A stretch of 8,756 nucleotides of DNA from an uncultured Bryobacterales bacterium (GCA_946887065.1 CAMPKL010000114.1:1-8756), one strand, 5' to 3'. Counted from the stretch's first letter, positions 1 to 7,749 are shown. The notes: generated by a model not told the origin, from the letters alone. A program made the numbers and translations.

Positions 1-3000
1 CCCAGGACCACGCAGGATGTTTCGCCCGGCATTGCCGAAGGTGAAAAGTTCCGGGGGGGCCCACGCGGCGCCCGCGGAAGCGTAGGAGGCGTCGAACCAT
101 CGCTCCGCAGTCGGATTGCTCAGCGCCCCATCGCGAAGCCTGTCGGGCCTGCTCGGGCCAGAGTTGGAGAAGGAGTTGGCGAGGACGGGAGTAAACGGCA
201 AACCGCTTTGCAGCGTGACCAGGCCGCTGACACGCCAGTTCGAGAGGGCGGCGTCGAGTGGGCGGAACCTCGTGCGGCGACCACCTTCGCCAAACGGAAT
301 CTCCATGGTTATGGCCTGCACGAGGCGATGTCGAATATCGAAACTGCTGGAGCCGCGGTCCGCCGCTCGGTTGCGGATATCTTGCGGGATCGGCTCCTCG
401 GAACCTCCGCCCTGCTCGGTTCCGACGTTGTCGATGGAGTGGCTCCAAGTGTAGTGCGTCGACAGACCCAGGCCCGGTCCGGCTTTCCGATCGAAACTCA
501 CCTGGAGACCGTGATAACTTCCCAGCCCGTCGCTCACTCCGTAATCGACGGACGCCGCCTCCGGAGCGAGTTTCCTCAACGGCCGGCGGCTCGATGGGGG
601 GCCCGGCCCCGGCTCGGCCTGGTTGAAGTCGAACGACGTCTGAAGGCGCCGGGAAAGGTTTCCCACGACACCCACGCGGAGAATCGACCTGCCTGACTCC
701 GACACTCCCTGCACTTGCAAAGCGTACTGGTGGACATACGCGCTCCGAAAGTCGTCAGCCAACGCCGTCAATGAGCCGGATGGCGCGGCGGGGTCGAGAT
801 CCAAGGCGGGCATCGCGGGAAGCCCGTCCGATAAGACCCGCGGATCGCTCGCAAACAAGTCGACGTCGACGACCGAGACCGGACCGTAAGGGTCCTGCCG
901 GTGGAGCCGAAACGACGCGTTTCCGTTGCCCTGCGTGTTGAAAAGAATTCCGTATCCGCCCCGCACCACGAGCCTATCCGACGCCCGCAAGGCGAAACTG
1001 AACCGGGGCCCAAGGTTGTTCCAGTCGCGCCGGACGCCCACCGCCGAATCCGAGTTGATCCCGGCCAGCCGCAGCGTGCCTGTCAAGACGTCGAAGTTCG
1101 CCCAGCGGTCGTGGACTTCACTGAGCGGCGCGTCGTAGTCGTAACGCAGACCAAATTCAAGCGTCAGGCGATCGCTCGCGCGCCAAGTGTCCTGGACGAA
1201 CAACCCTGTTTCGAACGCGCGGATGCCCGGCCAGACGTAGAGGAAGTCCTGCTCAATGCTCGACGCGGCTCCGAGCAAGAACGACGCCATCGTCTCGCCC
1301 GTCGCCCCGGCGCTGTTGGGATCGGCCGTGAACTCCCGGCTGAAGACGAAGTCGCCCGCCGCCGCGCTTAGCTGGAAGTCCGTGACTTGACGGCGGGTAA
1401 GGCTCAGGCCGGTCTTCCAAGTGTGTGAGCCTTGAATCTTCGTGAACGCCAGCCGCGGGTTGAACGTGTTCTCAATCCGCAGCGTCGGCACCGTGCGGCC
1501 GTGACCGATGCCCGTGTAGCCGGCAAGGTCAAGGATGGGGAGCCCGTCCGAGCGGGATCCCTGGTTGGCGCCGGGAATGCCAAGTCGTTCTCCGAGTTTG
1601 CTTCCTTCTTCCATACCCGCCGGCCGCAACGCCGAGTCGAATCGAGTGAAGCCCATTCGGGCTTCAAGCAGCGCGCTAGGGTTCGGAGCGAACGTCCAAG
1701 CAAGGACCGACTGGGTCGCCGCCAAACGAGCTATGCCGGAGGGGTCGCGTCCGCCCAGGTCGAGCGGAGTGTCGAGGCCCGCAATCCGCACTCCCGGAAA
1801 TTCCGAAGGATTGAGGGTATTTACAATCTGCCTGGAGAAGCGCCCCATCAGCCAGTGCCGCGACCCTGCGTTCGCGTCGATACGGATGTCTCCCTGGTTC
1901 CCGTCCTGCATGAGTTTTGGACGAGATGTGTGGTTGTTAGCCAGTCCCGGTCTTGTTGGAGCCGGATACGCCGCAGCCAGTTTGGACGACGCCGGATCGA
2001 ATCGAGATTGCGGAATGATCGCGTTCAAGAAAGGGTCTCGCCGGAATCCGCTGGTTGACGATCCATCCGGACGAGTCGTCGCCGGATCATAGATCGCGGC
2101 AATCCCGCCGAAATCGCCTCCGCGAATCGACCCACTGGGCACGGTGTTGACGCTGGTCTCCTCAAGTCTCTTCCGGGACCCTTCATAGTCCGCGAAGAAG
2201 AACAGCCGGTTGCGGACCAACGGTCCCCCGAACGATGCTCCGAATTGGTTCTGCCGGAACGCCGTCCGCTCGGGCGAGAACGGATTTCGTGCATCGAGAA
2301 CCGAATTGCGAAGGAATTCGAACGCGCTGCCGTGAAACGCATTGCTGCCTGATTTCGTGACGATATTGATGGCGGCGCCGGACTTGCCGCCGTGCTCGGC
2401 CGAGTAGAGGCTGGTACGAATCGCAATTTCGCGGATCGACTCCAGCGAAGGCCGCAGTGCAATCAGTCCATTTCGGCGAAACGTGTTGTCGACGCCGTCC
2501 AACAAAACGCTGTTGGACTGTTCACGATTCCCGTTGACGAAGAGCTCGCTGCCCGGACGCTGGTCCGTCGGCCGCTCGCCGCTCATGATTGTTCCGGGCG
2601 TGCTGTATCCCACGCCGCTCGCCCCGGGAACCGTCGCCGCCAACTGGAGATAGTTCCGCCCATTGAGGGGGAGGAGTTCCGTCGACTCCGTGCCGGCCAC
2701 GTGGCCGATTGTCGCGGAATCCGATTCCAACAGTGAGGCGTCCGCAACGACCCGCACGATCTCTCGGGACGAGCCAACGTCAAGCACAATGTCGACCAGA
2801 TGCCGCTTGCCCGTCTCAACCCGGATTCCGCCTCGCTCAAGGCGCCGAAAACCTTCTTGGTCCGCGGCAACCTCGTACGGCCCCGGCGGCAATGCTGCGA
2901 GTACGAACGATCCGTCGTCAGCGGACCTTGCGCTACGGATAAACTCCGTCTCGGTATTCCGTGCGAATACGGATGCTCCCGTCACGACGCCGCCTGAGCG

Positions 3001-3186
3001 GTCCATGACGGTTCCGCTGATCTCGCCGAGCGCATCGGCAAAAAGGTTGCAGGCCGAGAGCAAGACGAGGAGTCCGCCCCGGCACAGCAAGCCCGTCGCG
3101 CACCGAAGGAGCGAGGACCGCCGCTTCTCAGCGGCGGCCCGATGCTCAGCGGTGGACCGAAGAGTTCGTCCGGCTAGGGTACGCAT
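1..3186 (-). CDS. Oar-like TonB-dependent outer-membrane receptor with N-terminal carboxypeptidase-regulatory-like domain (3' end beyond window)
   Basis: Probable outer-membrane beta-barrel that imports or exports a large substrate using TonB energy, of the Oar-like type abundant in Acidobacteriota. The frame is open from ATG 3186 to position 1, giving 1062 residues without a stop. Order of parts: a basic N-terminus; a hydrophobic signal segment at about 33-52; a carboxypeptidase-regulatory-like beta-sandwich at about 55-135 (begins GEISGTVMD; DGSFVLAALPPGPYEV within); a TonB-box-like stretch REIVRVVAD at about 141-149; a plug with LPLNGRNY (172-179), LFVNGNRE (215-222), LLDGVDNT and INIVTKSGSN; then a long barrel with repeated aromatic strands. 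FGNAGRNILRGPG at the window edge usually lies within the last several tens of residues of this family, so most of the gene is present. The start overlaps the upstream propeller gene by 13 nt. A later TTG start at 3090 would also leave a signal peptide, but it lacks a ribosome binding site. Substrate unknown. Confidence 0.93.
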   Translation of the reverse strand, partial: MRTLAGRTLRSTAEHRAAAEKRRSSLLRCATGLLCRGGLLVLLSACNLFADALGEISGTVMDRSGGVVTGASVFARNTETEFIRSARSADDGSFVLAALPPGPYEVAADQEGFRRLERGGIRVETGKRHLVDIVLDVGSSREIVRVVADASLLESDSATIGHVAGTESTELLPLNGRNYLQLAATVPGASGVGYSTPGTIMSGERPTDQRPGSELFVNGNREQSNSVLLDGVDNTFRRNGLIALRPSLESIREIAIRTSLYSAEHGGKSGAAINIVTKSGSNAFHGSAFEFLRNSVLDARNPFSPERTAFRQNQFGASFGGPLVRNRLFFFADYEGSRKRLEETSVNTVPSGSIRGGDFGGIAAIYDPATTRPDGSSTSGFRRDPFLNAIIPQSRFDPASSKLAAAYPAPTRPGLANNHTSRPKLMQDGNQGDIRIDANAGSRHWLMGRFSRQIVNTLNPSEFPGVRIAGLDTPLDLGGRDPSGIARLAATQSVLAWTFAPNPSALLEARMGFTRFDSALRPAGMEEGSKLGERLGIPGANQGSRSDGLPILDLAGYTGIGHGRTVPTLRIENTFNPRLAFTKIQGSHTWKTGLSLTRRQVTDFQLSAAAGDFVFSREFTADPNSAGATGETMASFLLGAASSIEQDFLYVWPGIRAFETGLFVQDTWRASDRLTLEFGLRYDYDAPLSEVHDRWANFDVLTGTLRLAGINSDSAVGVRRDWNNLGPRFSFALRASDRLVVRGGYGILFNTQGNGNASFRLHRQDPYGPVSVVDVDLFASDPRVLSDGLPAMPALDLDPAAPSGSLTALADDFRSAYVHQYALQVQGVSESGRSILRVGVVGNLSRRLQTSFDFNQAEPGPGPPSSRRPLRKLAPEAASVDYGVSDGLGSYHGLQVSFDRKAGPGLGLSTHYTWSHSIDNVGTEQGGGSEEPIPQDIRNRAADRGSSSFDIRHRLVQAITMEIPFGEGGRRTRFRPLDAALSNWRVSGLVTLQSGLPFTPVLANSFSNSGPSRPDRLRDGALSNPTAERWFDASYASAGAAWAPPELFTFGNAGRNILRGPG

Positions 3187-6100
3187 CCCGGCTTCTTCGG
3201 GTTACACGGTTTGCCGCCTCCGCCGCTGCCCGACAGCAGTTGAATGCTATCGACGACGAAGTTGCACTGGCCGATGCTGTAGGACAACGTTCCTTGGAGA
3301 TTGCCTTCCATCGCATCGGCGATGTATGAGGACCTAGGATTCGAGCCCGTCGTGCCGACGGTGGGCAACAGCTCGTTGTGCAGGTGATACGGGATCGTTT
3401 TGCCGCACACGGAGGCCGTCTGCAACGGCACATTCGTGAGCCTGATGTTGATTGGGCTCGGCGTGTTCTTGCCCTTGCTGACAAGGTTGAGCTTGTCGAC
3501 ATTGGCGACCGGAGCGACCGCCGGTAAGGTCGTGTTCAGCACCGTGAGGCGCGTTCCGCTTTGCAATACCCCCTCGCCGCAGAGGAAGTCGTTGAGAACG
3601 CTGTTGCCGACCATCGGTCCGCCGAGACCGGAGTTGGACGCCACCGTCAGACTGGAGAGAATCTCCGTCGGACCGGCAGAGGATAGGCCCGTCTGCGGAC
3701 GGAAGCGAACGTCAACAGTCAGCGTTTCTTCTCCGACCGGAACGATGATTGGAGGATCGAATGCGGTGGGGCTGTCGATTTCGAAGTCCGGAAGACTCGA
3801 GGAAATGCCGCTGATCTCCAGCGGGCAGAAGCCGGTGTTTCGAATGCTGAGCACGTCCTGCTGGACCACGGAGCAATCGACGATCCGCGTTGCGCCGCTG
3901 AAGATGTCGGCAACGGTCGGGTTGAAGGACAAGAAGCCGCTCAAGGGCGGATCAACCGTTAGGTTCGGGCACTGGGAGAGGCCGCTGACCATGACGTCCA
4001 ATTCGTTCTCGGGGTCCCCGATTCCGAGCGAATCACTGTGGATCGTGATCGTGTTCAGCCGCGGATCGGTGTTGCTGCAAGCTATCGTCGCGTCCGGGTT
4101 GTACCGGATCGGAATCGTCTTCGTGGAGTCGTGGCTCATCACCAGCGGGAACTGGAGATCGGCCGGCAACTCGAAGTCGGCCGCGTTCAGTTGCGAGATG
4201 TTGGTGATCGTCAGGTCGCACTTGCCTTGATTGAAAAGCTCCAGGTCGAGGGCTCTCGTGGCGCCAAGACAGACGTTGCCGAAGTCTCCGGAGTCCAAGA
4301 CCGTGAGATTGAGATCCGGGCAAGGAACCGTGCCGCTGACGTCGACCGACTTCGTCGGATTGTCCGGGTCGTCGCTGGCTATATTGACGGTGGCGAGGCT
4401 TGTTGCACCGCAAACGCCGCTGGGGTCGAAGCGGATTGGAATCTCGATCGACGTCCCCTCGCTGACCGTCAACGGATACGACATGACCTGCGGGACGTCG
4501 AAATCAAGGGCATCGATGCCGGTGAAGTTGATATCGCTGACCGACAGAGTGCCGCTTCCAATGTTCGCGATCGTCAAATTCAAGTCGTGGAAATCGTTCT
4601 CTGTACAAACGTCTCCGAAGCTGGCGCTGTTGGCGATGACCGTCGCGATCTGCTGAATGTTGCCGGTACCGCTAGCATCCAGAATGAACTGGGGGAAGAA
4701 CTGATCATTGCTGTTGATCTGGAACTTCGCGGTCTGGTCGCCAGGGCTAGACGGCGCAAACCGCACGGTGAAGCTAATGTGGTTGCCCGGGGCAATAACG
4801 ACCGGCGTCGACGGACCCCCAATCACGCTGAAGTCCGACGACCCTTCGGAACGGAAGAAGGCGTTGATGATAAGATCCTCCGAACCGACGTTAAAGACCT
4901 GGACTTCTCTCGACGCCGTCTCGCCCACGCAGAGCGTTCCGAATCCGAGATCATAGTTCGTCGAGAGGATTGGGCCTTGCGCCTGCTGCAACTCCCACAT
5001 GCTTCGCCCATAGGTGGCGAGGCGCAACAGCGTGGGTTCGGCGGTGTTGTCGATGCGCAGGCGTGTTCCATCGACCGTCGGCAGACCGACGCCAAGCTGC
5101 TCCCAGGTAGCGCCGAGGTTGCTCGAGCGCAGCACTCCTCCGTCCATCGAAACGATGATCGTCGCCGGGCTCGTGCCGGAGTCGAACGCCGCCGAGTGAA
5201 TCGGCAGATTGGGCAGATTGCCGCTCGGGTTGCCGTCCGTGCCGCTGATGTCGGACCACGTGGTTCCGCCGTTGGTCGTCAAGAAGACGCGCTTCTGTCG
5301 GTTGTCGTCGCTATTACAAGGATTTCCGCAGAGTCCGCGGTAGGTGACCGCCACGACATCCGTGTTCTGGGGATTGATCGCGATGTTACCCACAGCGGTG
5401 CCAGGGTTGCCGTTGACCGTCATCATGGTGAAGGTCGGCGTGGCAGCGAGGGCATTGGTGGTTTTCGCCACGCTTCCGCCGGTCAGGCCTAACCAAATGA
5501 TGTTCTGGTCCGTCGGCGTATTGGCAATCGCCTGGATCGCGGACCCCGCCGTGTAGAGACTCACATAGGTAGCGCCCTGGTCCGTGCTGCGATGCAGCGT
5601 CGGGCTCGGGTCAAATCCCGCATTGCCCCCTTGGACAATGAAAACGTTGTCGGCATCCGAATAATCGACCGCGTAACGCCAGATGGTTCCCGGTCCCACG
5701 TATCCGCCGGGCGTACCCCAGTTGGCGCCCCCGTCGGTCGTTACCTGATACCCGTTGTTGCCGGACGAGTACGCTCGAGCGGCGTTAGCCGTATCGACCC
5801 CCACGCCGCCGCCATCGCCGTTGATGCCCATGTCCCAACGTTCCGCAGACGGTGAGTCGGATACGCCGGGGTGCGTTTGCAACGTGCCTGTGTCCTGTGT
5901 TCCGCCATAGGTGAATGCGTTGTTGGCCGCACTTCCGTAACCCATGTCCATATCCGTGAACAGGTTGGAGGCGATCGTGATGTTGTGGTCGTTATTGAAT
6001 GTCGCGCCTCCGTCCGTAGATGAATGGAGACCGCCGTCGGAACCCAACCACATCCGCGTTGGCGCGCCGCCGGTGCGGTGCGCCGCCGGGCTGAAATAGT

Positions 6101-7511
6101 GAGCGTGCTGGTCCCAGTGAATTTTGTCGTCGGACATCGCCGGGCTCAAGCCGAAACTTACGCCCCCGTCCGTCGAGCTATACGCTGCCTGGAAGCCGAT
6201 GTAGACGCGATCGGGATCCTGGGGATCGACCGCCACCGTCTGGTCGTAACCGCATTGGCAGCCGTTGGCGCCGTTGCGCTCCGCTGCGCCCTCTGCGCTC
6301 CCGGCGCCGTCGAGGCGGGTCCAATTTACGCCTCCATCGTTAGATCGGTATAGTCCTTCGTACCGGTCAAGGTTAATCGGCCCGGTGTTCGCCACCTGAT
6401 GATCGTTGGCGGCAAAGCCCTCGACCGTTGCGTACATGCGCAACGGATCCGACTCCGCCTGCGCGAAGCGAAGGAACTGAATGGAGTTGGCTGGGCCGCC
6501 GTTCGTCGAAGTAAGAATATTGGCACTGGCCGGTAACGTCGTATCTCCTTCGTTGTACGCCAATACGCCGACGCCGAACACCGAGACGTAGACGATGTCC
6601 GTCGTGCTGAAATTGACGTCAATATCCAGGTCCGTGATGTTTCCGGTACGGATCGGCTGACCGTTATCGAACAGCGGGGCGTTATTGCCGAAATTCTCGC
6701 CATAGTCGCCGGACCTGAAGAGCCCGCCGCTGGTGCCGGCTAATAAAACTCCTGGTGACGGGGAAACCATGCGACCGAAGCCAATTGAGTCAAATATATT
6801 TCCCGGATTAACAATAGACCATGTCTGACCCATGTCGGACGACTTGTAAATGCCGACCGCATTAGGCGTCTGACCGACCGTCGGGCTTGTTTGCCACCTA
6901 TTTCCATTGCCGTCAAATAGATTGCCCGTTCCGGCATACACGATCGACGCATTACCCTGATCGAGCGCCAGCGCTCCGATCGACAGAGTCGGAAAGTAGT
7001 CTGTCCTTGGAGTGAAGGTTCCTCCGCCATCCAAGCTGCGCCACACGCCGCCTTGGTTCGTCGCAATATAGATGACGTTGTCGCTCGTGCCGCGGGTGTC
7101 GATGGCGATGTCCACGACTTCTCCCGACATCGGGCCGAAGCCTTGGAAGTTGAACTGTCTTAGCGGAACTGCCGGCTGCGGACCGATTTGCACCCACTGA
7201 ACGCCAGTTAGGCCCGGTCCTTCCAGACCGGCGGGCCCAACCAGGGCAGCGCCGCCGCCCGCCGGGACGCCCGCCGCGATCGGCAGCTGCTTGAGCTTTG
7301 CTATTCCTTTCTTGCGGAGATCAGATCGCAACCTGCCGGTCTCGTCGCGATAATTGTCGAGCCGATGCTTGCGACGTTCGTTCCACTTCTCTCCGTCCTT
7401 CTCGTCGCCGCCTAGCCCTTGACCGAATGCGTCGGGCGATATAACTAGATATATTCCGAGGATGATAAGAGTCGATACCAATACCTGCCACACTCTCACA
7501 GCAGTACGCAT
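3174..7511 (-). CDS. Large secreted Asp-box (BNR/sortilin-like) beta-propeller protein with four choice-of-anchor D repeats
   Basis: A 1445-residue exported protein. Residues 1-30 form a signal peptide (MRTAVR, a hydrophobic core, likely cleavage after AFG), followed by a highly charged stretch (about 35-75) and a Gly/Ala-rich linker. Residues about 105-843 are a propeller with ten Asp-box motifs beginning at R158, K223, R266, R389, S445, S497, V590, R641, L744 and R795. They share S-x-D/N-x-G-x-x-W/F/Y character. Family signatures WDQHAHYF (466-473), WLGSDGG (488-494) and GTQDTG (537-542) match BNR-repeat 'sialidase-like' proteins, many of which are not enzymes. I see no reliable sialidase active-site set, so enzymatic activity is not claimed. 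Four choice-of-anchor D/ASH-type beta-sandwich repeats start near residues 846, 950, 1064 and 1181. Residues about 1311-1445 match nothing I know and end in a Gly run and a two-Cys tail. A strong Shine-Dalgarno sequence fixes the start. The gene overlaps the downstream TonB receptor by 13 nt, suggesting joint envelope function. Confidence 0.9.
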   Translation of the reverse strand: MRTAVRVWQVLVSTLIILGIYLVISPDAFGQGLGGDEKDGEKWNERRKHRLDNYRDETGRLRSDLRKKGIAKLKQLPIAAGVPAGGGAALVGPAGLEGPGLTGVQWVQIGPQPAVPLRQFNFQGFGPMSGEVVDIAIDTRGTSDNVIYIATNQGGVWRSLDGGGTFTPRTDYFPTLSIGALALDQGNASIVYAGTGNLFDGNGNRWQTSPTVGQTPNAVGIYKSSDMGQTWSIVNPGNIFDSIGFGRMVSPSPGVLLAGTSGGLFRSGDYGENFGNNAPLFDNGQPIRTGNITDLDIDVNFSTTDIVYVSVFGVGVLAYNEGDTTLPASANILTSTNGGPANSIQFLRFAQAESDPLRMYATVEGFAANDHQVANTGPINLDRYEGLYRSNDGGVNWTRLDGAGSAEGAAERNGANGCQCGYDQTVAVDPQDPDRVYIGFQAAYSSTDGGVSFGLSPAMSDDKIHWDQHAHYFSPAAHRTGGAPTRMWLGSDGGLHSSTDGGATFNNDHNITIASNLFTDMDMGYGSAANNAFTYGGTQDTGTLQTHPGVSDSPSAERWDMGINGDGGGVGVDTANAARAYSSGNNGYQVTTDGGANWGTPGGYVGPGTIWRYAVDYSDADNVFIVQGGNAGFDPSPTLHRSTDQGATYVSLYTAGSAIQAIANTPTDQNIIWLGLTGGSVAKTTNALAATPTFTMMTVNGNPGTAVGNIAINPQNTDVVAVTYRGLCGNPCNSDDNRQKRVFLTTNGGTTWSDISGTDGNPSGNLPNLPIHSAAFDSGTSPATIIVSMDGGVLRSSNLGATWEQLGVGLPTVDGTRLRIDNTAEPTLLRLATYGRSMWELQQAQGPILSTNYDLGFGTLCVGETASREVQVFNVGSEDLIINAFFRSEGSSDFSVIGGPSTPVVIAPGNHISFTVRFAPSSPGDQTAKFQINSNDQFFPQFILDASGTGNIQQIATVIANSASFGDVCTENDFHDLNLTIANIGSGTLSVSDINFTGIDALDFDVPQVMSYPLTVSEGTSIEIPIRFDPSGVCGATSLATVNIASDDPDNPTKSVDVSGTVPCPDLNLTVLDSGDFGNVCLGATRALDLELFNQGKCDLTITNISQLNAADFELPADLQFPLVMSHDSTKTIPIRYNPDATIACSNTDPRLNTITIHSDSLGIGDPENELDVMVSGLSQCPNLTVDPPLSGFLSFNPTVADIFSGATRIVDCSVVQQDVLSIRNTGFCPLEISGISSSLPDFEIDSPTAFDPPIIVPVGEETLTVDVRFRPQTGLSSAGPTEILSSLTVASNSGLGGPMVGNSVLNDFLCGEGVLQSGTRLTVLNTTLPAVAPVANVDKLNLVSKGKNTPSPINIRLTNVPLQTASVCGKTIPYHLHNELLPTVGTTGSNPRSSYIADAMEGNLQGTLSYSIGQCNFVVDSIQLLSGSGGGGKPCNPKKPGCVP
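3192..3198 (-). promoter_or_regulatory. Probable ribosome binding site of the TonB-dependent receptor gene
   Basis: GAAGAAG lies 5 nt upstream of ATG 3186, inside the last codons of the propeller gene. It is a modest purine-rich Shine-Dalgarno match. With the 13-nt overlap of the two reading frames, it supports ATG 3186 as the start and suggests initiation by ribosomes finishing the upstream gene. Confidence 0.5.
3582..4976 (-). repeat. Four tandem choice-of-anchor D / ASH-like domain repeats
   Basis: Residues about 846-1310 of the propeller protein contain four diverged repeats of roughly 105-130 residues. The common pattern begins with an FG-x-L/V-C element (FGTLCVGE, FGDVCTEN, FGNVCLGA; the fourth is altered to IFSGATR). 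Next comes an N-x-G turn in a beta strand (FNVGSEDL, IANIGSGTL, LFNQGKCDL, IRNTGFCPL), then an R-F-x-P or R-Y-N-P strand (VRFAPSS, IRFDPSG, IRYNPDA, VRFRPQT). These are marks of the choice-of-anchor D / HYDIN-ASH immunoglobulin-like fold, usually a spacer stalk on secreted proteins. The conserved Cys residues may form disulfides, as expected for an exported protein. Confidence 0.75.
5103..7040 (-). repeat. Protein-level Asp-box repeat region (ten motifs)
   Basis: Ten degenerate copies of the Asp-box turn are encoded here, for example RSLDGGGTF, KSSDMGQTW, RSGDYGENF, RSNDGGVNW, SSTDGGVSF, SSTDGGATF, VTTDGGANW and RSTDQGATY. The last two, LTTNGGTTW and RSSNLGATW, carry Asn in place of Asp. Spacings vary from 43 to 123 residues, as expected when loops are inserted between propeller blades. 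The DNA itself is not repetitive. Ten motifs would suit a sortilin/VPS10-like ten-bladed propeller, but blade number cannot be proved from motif count. Confidence 0.75.
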
Positions 7512-7518
7512 GCCATTT

Positions 7519-7525
7519 CTCCCCT
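7519..7525 (-). promoter_or_regulatory. Strong ribosome binding site of the propeller gene
   Basis: AGGGGAG sits 7 nt upstream of ATG 7511 on the minus strand, close to ideal Shine-Dalgarno sequence and spacing. It decides this start: the residues that follow form a classical signal peptide, and another ATG at 7517 is out of frame and too close to the site. Confidence 0.75.
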
Positions 7526-7585
7526 ATATAAAGATAGTCAACAGTAACCACAAGGATCGAGCAGGTGATTACGTCATCGGACGTA

Positions 7586-7615
7586 GAGAACAGAAACACA
7601 CATCACGCTGTTCTC
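7586..7615. repeat. 8-bp perfect inverted repeat in the leader of the propeller gene
   Basis: GAGAACAG (7586-7593) and CTGTTCTC (7608-7615) are exact reverse complements separated by 14 nt. The element lies 75-104 bp upstream of the propeller start codon. It could be a two-site operator for a dimeric regulator or a stem-loop in the 5' untranslated RNA. No T run follows, so it is not an intrinsic terminator. No regulator gene in the window points to its partner. Confidence 0.5.
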
Positions 7616-7670
7616 ATGCGTTTATATTCTTCGCAGGCCGCAGACGCTTTCACTAACGCTGCGCGAGAGA

Positions 7671-7699
7671 AGACTATCAGCGGGATTAGCGGTAGTCAA
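7671..7699 (-). promoter_or_regulatory. Possible sigma-70-type promoter of the propeller-receptor operon (weak)
   Basis: On the minus strand a TTGACT hexamer (7699-7694) is followed after 17 nt by TAGTCT (7676-7671). The -35 match and spacing are good but the -10 match is poor. If used, the transcript would start about 150 nt upstream of the start codon and include the inverted repeat at 7586-7615. This is a candidate only. Confidence 0.2.
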
Positions 7700-7737
7700 T
7701 CTCTAAAACGCCGTTGATTTAAAGTGATTCAAATACC

Positions 7738-7749
7738 AGGGATTTCCCT
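7738..7749. repeat. Short palindrome AGGGATTTCCCT
   Basis: A 12-bp sequence with perfect 5-bp arms around a 2-bp centre lies midway between the two genes, about 230 bp upstream of the propeller start. It has the size and symmetry of a dimer binding half-site but could be chance. The loop is too short for it to be a good RNA hairpin, and no T run follows on the minus strand. Confidence 0.3.

Noticed and set aside
208..2736. Several plus-strand open frames of 110-210 codons opposite the receptor gene
   Set aside because: All are antisense to a continuous frame with clear family motifs (LPLNGRNY, DGVDNT, INIVTKSGSN). Their products are low-complexity Arg-rich sequence.
4038..5492. A 484-codon open frame on the plus strand, antisense to the propeller gene
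   Set aside because: It lies entirely opposite a well-supported gene. Its translation is rich in Arg, Ala, Val and Asp with no domain, signal or binding site, as expected of a GC-rich antisense shadow.
5103..7040. Annotation of the propeller as a functional sialidase
   Set aside because: Asp-boxes mark the fold and not the activity. I could not identify the catalytic Arg triad and Tyr/Glu pair, and many proteins of this architecture are called sialidase-like without evidence.
7525..7553. TTGTGG - 17 nt - TATATA promoter-like pair just upstream of the propeller gene
   Set aside because: Transcription would start about 7 nt after TATATA, within or beyond the strong Shine-Dalgarno site at 7525-7519, giving a transcript that lacks it.
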